Below are positions 23,819 through 32,272 of a stretch of DNA of 36,881 nt, piece after piece. The DNA is from an uncultured bacterium. Lineage in GTDB: Bacteria; Bacteroidota; Bacteroidia; Bacteroidales; CAIWKO01. The stretch spans positions 1 to 36,881 of the forward strand of contig CAIOYH010000066.1 in the NCBI GenBank assembly GCA_903862465.1. The letters are read 5' to 3'. The stretch's first letter is position 1. The number at the start of each line of letters is the position of its first letter. Under the pieces are notes generated by a model. That model was not told where the DNA came from, searched no databases, and saw nothing but the letters and a program-made list of their open reading frames with translations. The position numbers and the translations under genes are program-made.

Positions 23819-25378
23819 TTAAAGTGGAAGGTTAGAATGTTTCTTAGGCGGATTGGTGTCCTTTTTGGTCGCCAACATCTGTATGGCTTTGATGATTCTG
23901 AAACGGGTGTTGCGCGGTTCAATCACATCGTCAATGTAGCCATATTTGGCAGCCTGATAGGGATTGGCAAACTTATCTTTATACTCTTTTTCTTTCTCGG
24001 CAATAAAAGCTGCTTTCAGGGTTTCGTCGGTCATTTCTTTCAAATCTTTTTGATACAACACTTCGATGGCGCCTTTAGGTCCCATCACGGCAATCTCGGC
24101 AGAGGGCCAAGCATAATTGATGTCGCCGCGCAGTTGTTTCGAGCTCATCACATCGTGTGCACCGCCATAGGATTTGCGCAGCGTAACCGTCACCTTAGGC
24201 ACGGTGGCTTCGCCATAAGCATACAGCAATTTAGCACCGTGGATGATGATACCGCCATACTCCTGAGTGGTTCCCGGCAAGAAACCCGGCACATCCACCA
24301 AGGTGACCAAAGGAATGTTGAAAGCATCGCAGAAGCGTACAAAACGTGCTGCCTTGCGGGAGGCGTTGATATCCAAAACGCCTGCCAAATAGTTGGGCTG
24401 ATTTGCCACGATGCCCACAGGCATACCGTTGAAACGGGCAAAGCCGATAACAATGTTAGGAGCAAAATGACGCTGAACTTCAAAAAACTCATTGTAGTCA
24501 ACGATGGAATGTATCACATCTTTCACATCGTAGGGTTTATTAGGATTTTCGGGAACAATTTCGTTGAGGAAATCTTCCAATCTGTCAATGGGGTCATCGC
24601 AAGGAGCCAAGGGGGGATCTTCAAGATTGTTTTGAGGTAGATAACTCAATAGTTTTCGGATGAGCAAGATGCCTTCCTGTTCGTCTTCAGCCACGAAATG
24701 ATTCACACCCGATTTTGTTCCATGCACCATAGCACCGCCGAGTTCTTCATCCGTAACGATTTCGCCCGTAACAGTCTTCACCACCTTGGGACCCGTGACA
24801 AACATATAACTATTCTTCTTCGTCATCATAATAAAGTCCGTAAGCGCAGGAGAATAAACAGCACCCCCGGCACAAGGACCGAAAATAGCCGAGATTTGAG
24901 GAATAACACCTGAAGCCATGATGTTGCGTTGAAAGATTTCGGCATAACCCGCCAAACTCGTAACGCCTTCTTGTATGCGGGCGCCGCCGCTATCGTTGAT
25001 ACCGATTAAGGGCGCACCCACTTTCATTGCCATATCCATCACTTTGCAAATCTTTTGTGCAAAAGTTTCGGAGAGCGAACCTCCGAATACGGTGAAATCT
25101 TGTGAGAAAACATACACCAAGCGTCCGTCAATCGTACCAAAACCGGTAACGACACCGTCGGACATGTAGGTCTCTTTCTCGAGGTTAAAATTATTACAGC
25201 GATGCGTCACAAACATGTCGAATTCTTCGAAGCTTCCTTCGTCAAGGAGCAAATCAATGCGTTCGCGGGCTGTTAGTTTTCCTTTTTTGTGTTGGGAGTC
25301 AATACGTTTTTGACCGCCACCCAATTTTGCAAGCTCTCGTTTGTCGAGAAGTTCTTTAATTTTATCTTGTATTGCCAT
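23819..25378 (-). CDS. Methylmalonyl-CoA/propionyl-CoA carboxyltransferase subunit
   Basis: 519 aa crotonase-fold carboxyltransferase. Motifs: '[28 protein letters not shown]', '[41 protein letters not shown]', '[42 protein letters not shown]', and in the second half '[63 protein letters not shown]'. It transfers carboxyl between acyl-CoA and carrier biotin. With the epimerase upstream the substrate is most likely (S)-methylmalonyl-CoA or propionyl-CoA. Length is standard. The 362-aa antisense ORF at 23552-24640 is a shadow of this gene. Confidence 0.93.
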   Translation of the reverse strand: MAIQDKIKELLDKRELAKLGGGQKRIDSQHKKGKLTARERIDLLLDEGSFEEFDMFVTHRCNNFNLEKETYMSDGVVTGFGTIDGRLVYVFSQDFTVFGGSLSETFAQKICKVMDMAMKVGAPLIGINDSGGARIQEGVTSLAGYAEIFQRNIMASGVIPQISAIFGPCAGGAVYSPALTDFIMMTKKNSYMFVTGPKVVKTVTGEIVTDEELGGAMVHGTKSGVNHFVAEDEQEGILLIRKLLSYLPQNNLEDPPLAPCDDPIDRLEDFLNEIVPENPNKPYDVKDVIHSIVDYNEFFEVQRHFAPNIVIGFARFNGMPVGIVANQPNYLAGVLDINASRKAARFVRFCDAFNIPLVTLVDVPGFLPGTTQEYGGIIIHGAKLLYAYGEATVPKVTVTLRKSYGGAHDVMSSKQLRGDINYAWPSAEIAVMGPKGAIEVLYQKDLKEMTDETLKAAFIAEKEKEYKDKFANPYQAAKYGYIDDVIEPRNTRFRIIKAIQMLATKKDTNPPKKHSNLPL

Positions 25379-25471
25379 TTGTTAGATGATTTTGTAAATA
25401 ATGAAATGATTTATATGAAATAGTGATACACGATTCCATACGTTTGAAAATTCTTTTTTTAATGATATTAA

Positions 25472-25882
25472 TTACGACTTCTTTTCTTCACACAACTCTG
25501 TCAACACGCCTTGTGTGGATTTAGGATGAAGAAAACCAATGTGCAAGCCTTCTGCTCCCTTGCGGGGAGTTTTGTCAATCAGTTTCACTCCTTTGGTCTC
25601 CACTTCGGTCAAAGCTTCTTCAAGATTTTGGGTAGCGAAAGCGATATGATGAATACCTTCGCCTTTTTTCTCGAGGAACTTTCCGATGGGACCTTCGGGG
25701 TCGGTTGACTCTAATAATTCGATTTTTGTTTGTCCAACCAAAAAGAACGCAGTTTTTACTTTCTGATCGGGAATTTCTTCAATGGCATAGCAGGAAAAGC
25801 CAAGGATGCTTTCGTAGTACAAAATACTATCTTGTAGATTTTTAACTGCGATTCCGATGTGTTCGATATGTGATATTTTCAT
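25472..25882 (-). CDS. mce: Methylmalonyl-CoA epimerase
   Basis: 136 aa VOC-fold metalloenzyme that interconverts (R)- and (S)-methylmalonyl-CoA. Family pattern: 'ISHIEHIGIAVKNLQDSILYYESILG', 'KTAFFLVGQTKIELLEST', 'EGPIGKFLEKKGEGIHHIAFAT' and 'LHIGFLHPKSTQGVLTELCE', with the conserved metal ligands His and Glu in 'EHIGIAV', 'GIHHIAF' and 'TELCE'. First gene of the methylmalonyl-CoA operon, 93 bases before the carboxyltransferase gene. Confidence 0.94.
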   Translation of the reverse strand: MKISHIEHIGIAVKNLQDSILYYESILGFSCYAIEEIPDQKVKTAFFLVGQTKIELLESTDPEGPIGKFLEKKGEGIHHIAFATQNLEEALTEVETKGVKLIDKTPRKGAEGLHIGFLHPKSTQGVLTELCEEKKS

Positions 25883-25898
25883 GATAATTTTTTTTTGA

Positions 25899-25906
25899 CA
25901 AATGTA
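25899..25906 (-). promoter_or_regulatory. -7 promoter element for the methylmalonyl-CoA operon
   Basis: Reverse strand TACATTTG, exact TAnnTTTG match, 16 bases upstream of the epimerase ATG. Confidence 0.6.
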
Positions 25907-26082
25907 TCATTGATTTTGATTCTAAAGCAAAAAAAAGTGAATTATTTTTAATAAAAAATAATTTCAATATGTATTGACCACTATCCGGAAAGTTTTAATC
26001 TTGCCACAAAGGCACTAAGACGCTAAAAAACACGAAGTTTTTAAAAATTCCCATGCAAATAAACAATACTTTTTGACACTTT

Positions 26083-26194
26083 GTGTCTTTGTGCCTTCGT
26101 GTCTTTGTGCCTTCGTGTCTTTGTGCCTTCGTGTCTTTGTGCCTTCGTGTCTTTGTGCCTTTGTGTCTTCGTGTCTTGGTGTCTTTGTGTCTTT
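26083..26194. repeat. 16-bp tandem array (7 units, 8-bp sub-period)
   Basis: Seven units of gtgtctttgtgccttc. The first four are identical, and each is two related 8-mers. About 60 bases to the left, 25998-26035 (gccacaaaggcactaagacg...cacgaag) is roughly the reverse complement of the array's right half, so the region is also an imperfect inverted repeat. It fills most of the gene-free stretch 25907-26261. The three 60-83 aa ORFs (FVPSCLCAFVSLCLR) are by-products open in all three frames. Confidence 0.88.
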
Positions 26195-26261
26195 GTGGTA
26201 TCTCTTCTTTTATGCTTTTCGTATTGGACTTGGTGTTGGGAACAAGAAGGAAGAAAAAAAC

Positions 26262-28016
26262 CTAAAGCGTGAACTCAAAATCGGAGTCCCAATTGGCTCT
26301 AATTGTTATCACTTCAGGGAATGAAAACACCGCTTCGGGTTGAATTTTCCGCAAGTAATCACCCGAATCCCATTTCCCATTATTATTCGCATCACGAATA
26401 ATTCTTAGGTGGTAAGAACCCGGAAGTAGATTGTCGAAAATAACCTGCCCTGATTTGATGGTACTCTTCTCTGCAATAACCGCTTTACTATCATTAAGAA
26501 GCTGTAAGATATAAGGTGCATGGATGTCTGCAGTTTTAAACGTAAACAACAAACGACCATAATCCTCAACGGTGTTTGGTGTGAACGTAATTTTTGTCGA
26601 GTCGTTTTTGCTGCCATAGATATTTTTGAATGCTCCCGGCAACACAAGAATCTGATACGTGGTTTTTGCCTTCCATTTTTGGTTGATGAAAAAATGTCGT
26701 TTTATTCCTGTTTCTGAAGCTTTAATTTCTATAGGAATCGCTTTGTAATTGCTATCAATTTTCTCCGAAAGGATAATCTTTGAGAAATCTGTGCTATCAA
26801 CCGGATTCGAAACACTAATCTTTAATGGTAAATAATATGGAAGCGAACAGGAAGTCTTTGCATTAAAATAAACGATTGGCTTTACCGAATTATCATCAAT
26901 CGGACTTCCTTTCCCTGAAGGTTTTTTTGATGCATTTTCGGTACTCTTCTGCTTTATAGATAAGTCAACTGAATCAATAAAAACACCATTATCAAACACT
27001 GAAAACTTCAAAGTATCAATCGCAGGATTTAAAAGCCAAGCGATGAGTGTATCTTTTTTTATAGAATATTCATCGAGTTTCCAATTGGCAGGTAGAATTC
27101 GATTATGAACTTGAATATTTAGATTTGTTGTTGGATATTTGAAAACGAGTTTGAACTGCCCATATTTGTTCGAACGTGCTTGCAGAAGTTTCTGCATTGT
27201 ATCGGTTTGAACAAACATCTTAAGATGTGTTTGTTTGATTACGGTTGGAGGTGGTAATGAATCTTTTTTAACTGTAATAGAATCTTTCTTGCTTGCTACA
27301 GTATCTTTTTTTCTTGGAATATATTGTGGCGTAATCAAACTATCAGTAAATGCGATTGCTTCCGTAGGCAGATTATACATTAAATCGTTATTCATATCAG
27401 ATAAAACAAATATCTTATAAGGGATATTTGCCAAATTACTCAATGAAAACAAACCATTCGCATTCGTTTTGGTAACATAATCGGGCTTATGTTTCATAGG
27501 TGCAGAATCAGCTACAGAACGATACAGTAACACATAGACGTTCTTGCTTGGCTCCAAGGTAAAAGCATCAGTAACGCTACCTGAAACACTTAATGAATCA
27601 ATATAATTGCAGGTAGAAAAGGCATATTCAAGTCCTGTCAAAGTATTGCCCTCGGTGATATCTTTTATGGATTCACCAAAGTAAATCGTGTAGGTTACGG
27701 AATCTTTAAGCTCTTTTGGAAGGTTTATAAGGAGTGATTTACCTCTAATGATATATTCAAACTCTTCGGCAGGAGGTGGCGAAACAACTATCTGATTGGC
27801 TTGATCAGCTAACAATACAAACTCGTTGAAAGTTATTTTTATTTTTCGCTCTTTAAAGTTTGATGAATAGTTTTTAGGCTCGAAAGATTTAACGATTGGT
27901 GGCGTTTCGTCTTTCGGACCTCCAGTTGGAGCAACAATATTGGCGCATGACACCATAAAGAGCATCACGAAAAGAATTCCGAAAAAAGAAACGAATTGAA
28001 GAAACTTTTTCTGCAT
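26262..28016 (-). CDS. Ig-like domain lipoprotein
   Basis: 584 aa from this start. The track begins 7 codons earlier, but MQKKFLQFVSFFGILFVMLFMVSC gives a clean lipoprotein signal with lipobox FMVSC. An N-terminal bacterial Ig-like domain follows ('IVAPTGGPKDETPPIVKSFEPKNYSSNFKERKIKITFNEFVLL', 'VSPPPAEEFEYIIRGKSLLINLPKELKDSVTYTIYFGESIKDITEGN'), then a beta-sandwich block ('SVSGSVTDAFTLEPSKNVYVLLYRS') and a Ser/Lys/Asp-rich spacer around residue 250. The C-terminus has 'LLPGSYHLRIIRDANNNGKWDSGDYLRKIQPE', which resembles a small calcium-binding or pre-albumin-like fold. Found widely in Bacteroidetes with no fixed function; probably an outer-membrane-attached surface protein. Confidence 0.8.
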   Translation of the reverse strand: MQKKFLQFVSFFGILFVMLFMVSCANIVAPTGGPKDETPPIVKSFEPKNYSSNFKERKIKITFNEFVLLADQANQIVVSPPPAEEFEYIIRGKSLLINLPKELKDSVTYTIYFGESIKDITEGNTLTGLEYAFSTCNYIDSLSVSGSVTDAFTLEPSKNVYVLLYRSVADSAPMKHKPDYVTKTNANGLFSLSNLANIPYKIFVLSDMNNDLMYNLPTEAIAFTDSLITPQYIPRKKDTVASKKDSITVKKDSLPPPTVIKQTHLKMFVQTDTMQKLLQARSNKYGQFKLVFKYPTTNLNIQVHNRILPANWKLDEYSIKKDTLIAWLLNPAIDTLKFSVFDNGVFIDSVDLSIKQKSTENASKKPSGKGSPIDDNSVKPIVYFNAKTSCSLPYYLPLKISVSNPVDSTDFSKIILSEKIDSNYKAIPIEIKASETGIKRHFFINQKWKAKTTYQILVLPGAFKNIYGSKNDSTKITFTPNTVEDYGRLLFTFKTADIHAPYILQLLNDSKAVIAEKSTIKSGQVIFDNLLPGSYHLRIIRDANNNGKWDSGDYLRKIQPEAVFSFPEVITIRANWDSDFEFTL

Positions 28017-28084
28017 GAGGATTAATTTAAAATGCAAATATGAGAAAAAAAAATCAGATTAGTGCCTTTTAAGTTTAGATTCTA

Positions 28085-28116
28085 TAAAAAAACCGATTGT
28101 ATAAAAACAATCGGCT
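28085..28116 (-). terminator. Rho-independent terminator of ahcY
   Basis: On the reverse strand CCGATTGT-TTTTAT-ACAATCGG is a perfect 8-bp stem followed by TTTTTTTAT, 33 bases after the ahcY stop codon. Confidence 0.8.
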
Positions 28117-28148
28117 TCTTTAAGAATATTAAATTCAATCAATAACTA

Positions 28149-29576
28149 TTAATATCTATAGTGATCCGCTTTGTAAGGACCTTCGATGGGTACACCAATA
28201 TAATCTGATTGTTGTTTAGTGAGTTTCGTAAGTTTTACACCAATTTTTTCAAGGTGTAAACGGGCAACTTCTTCGTCAAGATATTTGGGCAAACGATACA
28301 CATCCACTTTGTAGATATCTTTGTTTTTCCATAAATCTATTTGTGCAAGGGTTTGGTTTGTGAACGAATTACTCATCACGAATGAAGGATGACCTGTAGC
28401 ACAACCGAGATTCACCAAACGACCTTCGGCAAGCATGAATATGGCATGTCCATCAGGAAAAATATATTTATCAACCTGAGGCTTGATAGTAATCTTAGTA
28501 ATTCCCGACATAGCATCAAGTTTGTCCACCTGAATTTCATTGTCGAAATGACCGATATTGCATACGATTGCCTGATCTTTCATCATCATCATGTGCTCTA
28601 CAGTAATTACATCTCGATTTCCTGTTGTTGTTACATAAATATTTCCTTCATGTAAGGCATCTTCGATAGTCGAAACTTCAAAGCCTTCCATTGCGGCTTG
28701 AAGTGCACAAATTGGGTCAATTTCAGTAACGATGACTCTTGCACCATAGGACTGCATTGATCTCGCACAACCTTTACCTACATCGCCATAGCCCAACACA
28801 ACAACCACTTTTCCGGCTATCATCACATCGGTAGCACGCTTGATTCCATCAGCCAAGGATTCACGACAACCGTAAAGATTATCAAATTTTGATTTGGTAA
28901 CAGAATCATTAACATTGATGGCAGGAATCAACAACTCGCCTTTTTCCATCATTTGATATAAACGATGAACCCCGGTAGTAGTTTCTTCAGAAACGCCTTT
29001 CCATTCTTTCACCACCTTGTGCCATCTTTGTGGTTCATCCGCTAAAACTTGTTTTAGCATATTGAGTATGACTTGTTCTTCTTGATTGCCTGCTTCAACA
29101 TATAAAATCGTCGCATCATTTTCCGCTTGAAATCCTTTATGAATAAGCAAAGTGGCATCGCCTCCATCATCCACTATCAATTGTGGACCTTTTCCTTCAG
29201 TAAAGCTCAACGCTTGATAGGTACACCACCAATATTCTTCGAGAGATTCACCTTTCCATGCAAAGACAGGAACGCCTGCTTTTGCAATAGCTGCTGCTGC
29301 ATGATCTTGTGTAGAAAAAATATTACAACTTGCCCAACGAACATTAGCGCCAAGCTCAACTAACGTTTCAATCAACACGGCAGTTTGAATTGTCATGTGT
29401 AATGAACCCGAAATTCGTACATCTCTTAAAGGTTTTTCTTTGCCAAATTTCTCACGTAAAGACATCAAGCCCGGCATTTCTTTTTCTGCTACTTCTATTT
29501 CTTTACGACCCCAATCTGCTAAACTAATATCAGCAACTTTGAAGGGGATTTTTGTGTTTACCATAGTATTTTCCAT
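28149..29576 (-). CDS. ahcY: Adenosylhomocysteinase
   Basis: 475 aa NAD-dependent enzyme that splits S-adenosylhomocysteine to adenosine and homocysteine, closing the methyl cycle. Motifs: '[32 protein letters not shown]', '[42 protein letters not shown]', '[50 protein letters not shown]' (NAD site) and the C-terminal 'KADHYRY'. It contains the ~40-residue insert ('[31 protein letters not shown]') seen in many AhcY proteins. Single gene with its own promoter and terminator. Confidence 0.97.
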   Translation of the reverse strand: MENTMVNTKIPFKVADISLADWGRKEIEVAEKEMPGLMSLREKFGKEKPLRDVRISGSLHMTIQTAVLIETLVELGANVRWASCNIFSTQDHAAAAIAKAGVPVFAWKGESLEEYWWCTYQALSFTEGKGPQLIVDDGGDATLLIHKGFQAENDATILYVEAGNQEEQVILNMLKQVLADEPQRWHKVVKEWKGVSEETTTGVHRLYQMMEKGELLIPAINVNDSVTKSKFDNLYGCRESLADGIKRATDVMIAGKVVVVLGYGDVGKGCARSMQSYGARVIVTEIDPICALQAAMEGFEVSTIEDALHEGNIYVTTTGNRDVITVEHMMMMKDQAIVCNIGHFDNEIQVDKLDAMSGITKITIKPQVDKYIFPDGHAIFMLAEGRLVNLGCATGHPSFVMSNSFTNQTLAQIDLWKNKDIYKVDVYRLPKYLDEEVARLHLEKIGVKLTKLTKQQSDYIGVPIEGPYKADHYRY

Positions 29577-29596
29577 TTATTATTTTTTTAAGCGTG

Positions 29597-29604
29597 CAAA
29601 AGTA
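29597..29604 (-). promoter_or_regulatory. -7 promoter element for ahcY
   Basis: Reverse strand TACTTTTG, exact TAnnTTTG match, 20 bases upstream of the ahcY start. Confidence 0.6.
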
Positions 29605-29639
29605 CACATTTTAACCGACATGAGCAATACATGGCTATT

Positions 29640-30350
29640 TTATATGCATTCAATATTGCCAACCAACTTAAAGCCTGTGCCATGAACGTTTATGAGTCCA
29701 ATACTTTCGTCCTCTTTCAGATACTTCCTAAGTTTGGTAATATAAACATCCATGCTTCTAGCATTAAAATAGCTATCGTCGTGCCAAATTTCTTTCAAAG
29801 CAAGACTTCTGTCGAGCACATCATTTGCATTATCACATAAGAGTTTCAACAATTCTGCTTCCTTAGATGTAAGCTTTTGTTCTTTATCATTAATAGTCAA
29901 TAATTGTCGGTTATTATCGAATGTATAATTCCCTAACTTAAATATTGCCGTCAAATTTATTTTTTTATCAATGGTAGCTGACCTCCGAATAATGGCACTC
30001 ATTCTCATCAACAAAACTTCCATGCTAAACGGTTTGGTGATATAATCATCAGCACCGGTTTGAAATCCTTTCAGCACATCGTCTTGCATTGATTTTGCCG
30101 TCAGAAATAAAATCGGCACTTTTTTGTCTTTTTTTCGAATTTCTTTAGCAACAGCGAAACCGTCTTTGATTGGCATCATTACATCAAGAATGAAAAAATC
30201 AAATGCCTCTTTCGAAAATGCAGTAATAGCTTCTTCGCCGTTCACTGCAATAGTGGTTGAATAGCCCTTTGCCTCTAAATAAGTTTTTAGAATATTGCCT
30301 AAATTATCGTCATCTTCGGCAAGCAATACTTTAATATTCTTTTTTATCAT
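29640..30350 (-). CDS. OmpR-family response regulator (RprY-like)
   Basis: 236 aa. Receiver domain with acidic pocket 'LLAEDDDN', phosphoacceptor Asp56 in 'FFILDVMMPIKDG', 'FLTAKS' and 'GADDYITKPFS'; then a winged-helix DNA-binding domain 'LTSKEAELLKLLCDNANDVLDRSLALKEIWHDDSYFNARSMDVYITKLRKYLKEDESIGLINVHGTGFKLV'. The kinase gene ends 6 bases upstream, so both are co-transcribed. Overall it resembles RprY of Bacteroides. Four TTAAC/G boxes upstream of the kinase gene are a plausible autoregulatory target. Confidence 0.94.
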   Translation of the reverse strand: MIKKNIKVLLAEDDDNLGNILKTYLEAKGYSTTIAVNGEEAITAFSKEAFDFFILDVMMPIKDGFAVAKEIRKKDKKVPILFLTAKSMQDDVLKGFQTGADDYITKPFSMEVLLMRMSAIIRRSATIDKKINLTAIFKLGNYTFDNNRQLLTINDKEQKLTSKEAELLKLLCDNANDVLDRSLALKEIWHDDSYFNARSMDVYITKLRKYLKEDESIGLINVHGTGFKLVGNIECI

Positions 30351-30356
30351 AGTGGT

Positions 30357-32021
30357 TTAATTTTTATTTTCAAATGGTAAGAAAATTTTTATTTTTGTTC
30401 CTTTTTTTAATTCACTCTCAACTGAAACTATTCCTTCATGAAATTCAACAATGGTTTTCACGTAGTGCAATCCTAAGCCGAAACCCTTTACGTTATGAAT
30501 ATTCCCTGTCGAGGCTCTATATAATTTATCAAATATCTTTTTCTGATTTGTTTTGCTGATTCCAATGCCATTATCAGAAATACTGATAATAACACCTTTT
30601 TGATTACTCACAGTATTTATATTTATGATTGGTTTTTCAGGAGTATATTTAATAGCATTATCTATAACGTTATAAATTACGTTTGTAATATGTGTCTTAT
30701 CCGCTTTTATATAATAATTGCGTGCAGTAGTTTCCGAAATAAGTTGACCGTTTTTATAATCAATCTGTATTTTGATACTGTTTATAACATCTTCAATGAT
30801 TTGATGTACATTAATAAGTTCTTTATGCAGTTTGAGCTGACCTTTTTCAATTACAGCAGTTTGAAGAATTTTCTCCGCCATAGAGCCAAGTCGTTTATTC
30901 TCCTCGTTGATGATATTGATATAATTGTCTTGAAATTCCATGTCTTTCTCAACGTCTTTGTCCACCAAAACTTCACATGCAAGCGAAATTGTAGAAATTG
31001 GTGTTTTAAATTCGTGAGTCATATTATTTATAAAATCGTTCTTCATTTCCGACAATCTTTTTTGCTTAAAGATTGTAGTGACCGTATATAAAAAGGATAG
31101 CGCTATCGCCAAAATCAATATCACTGAAACAGCTATCATTTTCCACATCTGAAGAAATAAATAAATAGATTTGTTGGGAAAATAAATCATTATATACTCA
31201 GGAGTCATAAACAAATCACGTGGAAACATATTGAAAGCATAACCTTCCTCAAGCAATCTTTTATGATAATGACCTGTTTTCTCGATTACCATAATGTTCC
31301 TAAGTGGACTATACACTCCAAATTCGTATTCCGTAAATATATTTCCATTCCGTAGTTCATTTCGAATAAGTGAATCTAGAACGATAAAATTCAAACGATT
31401 CTCAATGGCATCATAGTGTTTCAGATTAAATAAATCATCAAATACATCATTCACCAATGTACTTTTGTCAAGATACTTATTAATATTGGTTTCTACCCCT
31501 TGAAATTCACTCGACAATACACTGTCAATCCCAAAAGATAGGGAGGGCATTTCACTTAAGACAGAAGTGCTCGCATCATGGGCAAGCATGGGCTTCTGAA
31601 TTGTTACTATAGTCGTGTCGTAGGTTTTGATAATTTCGCCGGTATGTTCTTGCAAAACGGTCACATTTATTTTCTCACTAGTGACATTAAAAATATTTTT
31701 AGACAAATGGCTTGAATCTTTTCGAGATGTATCTGATTTTTGAGCATCAATCTCTTTTGTATAAATATTATTAATGGAGTCAATTGTATGAAGAATCCTT
31801 TTTCCTTGTTTGCTTCTGTACATTTTTGAGCGAATTCTATCCGCTACTTCGAGTTTTTCGAGTTTGTAAATAACATTCGTCATTGCATCCTTCACATTAC
31901 GCGAAAAATTCACCTCCTTTAAGGCAATAGCATTCTTCATCCAATAAATTTGGATACCAAATAACACAATAACGGCAAAAGACATTAAAACTATTACAAG
32001 ATATATGGCTCTTTTATTCAT
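30357..32021 (-). CDS. Membrane sensor histidine kinase (RprX-like)
   Basis: 554 aa. Two transmembrane helices (about 7-26 'AIYLVIVLMSFAVIVLFGIQIYW' and about 290-312 'MIAVSVILILAIALSFLYTV') enclose a ~260-residue periplasmic sensor region of no recognised domain. The cytoplasmic kinase has the H-box 'NDFINNMTHEFKTPISTISLA' (His336), N-box 'NVIYNVIDNAIKYT', 'SDNGIGIS' and 'GFGLGLHYVKTIVE'. It phosphorylates the response regulator encoded next. Size and layout match RprX-type kinases. First gene of the pair; no TAnnTTTG element is seen upstream, but a 10-bp-phased box array is present. Confidence 0.94.
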   Translation of the reverse strand: MNKRAIYLVIVLMSFAVIVLFGIQIYWMKNAIALKEVNFSRNVKDAMTNVIYKLEKLEVADRIRSKMYRSKQGKRILHTIDSINNIYTKEIDAQKSDTSRKDSSHLSKNIFNVTSEKINVTVLQEHTGEIIKTYDTTIVTIQKPMLAHDASTSVLSEMPSLSFGIDSVLSSEFQGVETNINKYLDKSTLVNDVFDDLFNLKHYDAIENRLNFIVLDSLIRNELRNGNIFTEYEFGVYSPLRNIMVIEKTGHYHKRLLEEGYAFNMFPRDLFMTPEYIMIYFPNKSIYLFLQMWKMIAVSVILILAIALSFLYTVTTIFKQKRLSEMKNDFINNMTHEFKTPISTISLACEVLVDKDVEKDMEFQDNYINIINEENKRLGSMAEKILQTAVIEKGQLKLHKELINVHQIIEDVINSIKIQIDYKNGQLISETTARNYYIKADKTHITNVIYNVIDNAIKYTPEKPIININTVSNQKGVIISISDNGIGISKTNQKKIFDKLYRASTGNIHNVKGFGLGLHYVKTIVEFHEGIVSVESELKKGTKIKIFLPFENKN

Positions 32022-32043
32022 GTTTACAGATCAATTTGACACT

Positions 32044-32078
32044 TTAACTTTTGTTAAGGAACGTTAACTATAATTAAC
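32044..32078. promoter_or_regulatory. Four TTAAC/G boxes at exact 10-bp spacing upstream of the kinase-regulator operon
   Basis: TTAAC (32044), TTAAG (32054), TTAAC (32064) and TTAAC (32074) start exactly 10 bases apart, 23-57 bases upstream of the kinase start codon. Direct repeats spaced by one helical turn are the typical binding mode of OmpR/PhoB-family regulators; the Bacillus PhoP box TTAACA-N5-TTAACA is very similar. The nearest such regulator is encoded in this operon, so autoregulation is likely but inferred. Confidence 0.5.
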
Positions 32079-32195
32079 TTCTATGAGACTCTATATATAG
32101 TACTTTTACATCAGAAAAAAACGAGTACATTTTCATAGAGAAATTCAGATTTATTCAAAGTTTTTTTGAGTTTTTATTTTTTTGGTTTTAATTTT

Positions 32196-32224
32196 AAAAG
32201 GGCGGTTTATCCGCTCTTTTTTTT
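32196..32224 (+). terminator. Terminator-like hairpin immediately before the pgi promoter
   Basis: AAAAGGGCGG-TTTAT-CCGCTCTTTT is a stem (one G-T pair) followed by a run of eight T. It faces plus-strand transcription, yet no plus-strand gene lies between it and the divergent kinase gene. It may end an unannotated small transcript or block read-through into pgi. Confidence 0.6.
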
Positions 32225-32231
32225 ATATTTG
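32224..32231 (+). promoter_or_regulatory. -7 promoter element for pgi
   Basis: TATATTTG, exact TAnnTTTG match, 41 bases upstream of the pgi ATG; it abuts the T-run of the preceding hairpin. Confidence 0.6.
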
Positions 32232-32272
32232 CATTTTTATTGTAATTATATTCACGTCAAAATTAATAAAAT

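Noticed and set aside
23552-24640. 362-aa plus-strand ORF
   Set aside because: Lies antisense to the OadG-like and carboxyltransferase genes; His/Phe/Asn-rich composition and no family motif. It is a shadow of well-supported minus-strand genes.
26073-26324. Three overlapping 60-83 aa ORFs rich in Cys, Val and Leu
   Set aside because: Translation of a 16-bp repeat in three frames; not a Cys-rich protein gene.
30600-31091. 163-aa plus-strand ORF
   Set aside because: Antisense to the sensor kinase catalytic region; low-complexity Ile/Phe/Tyr composition.
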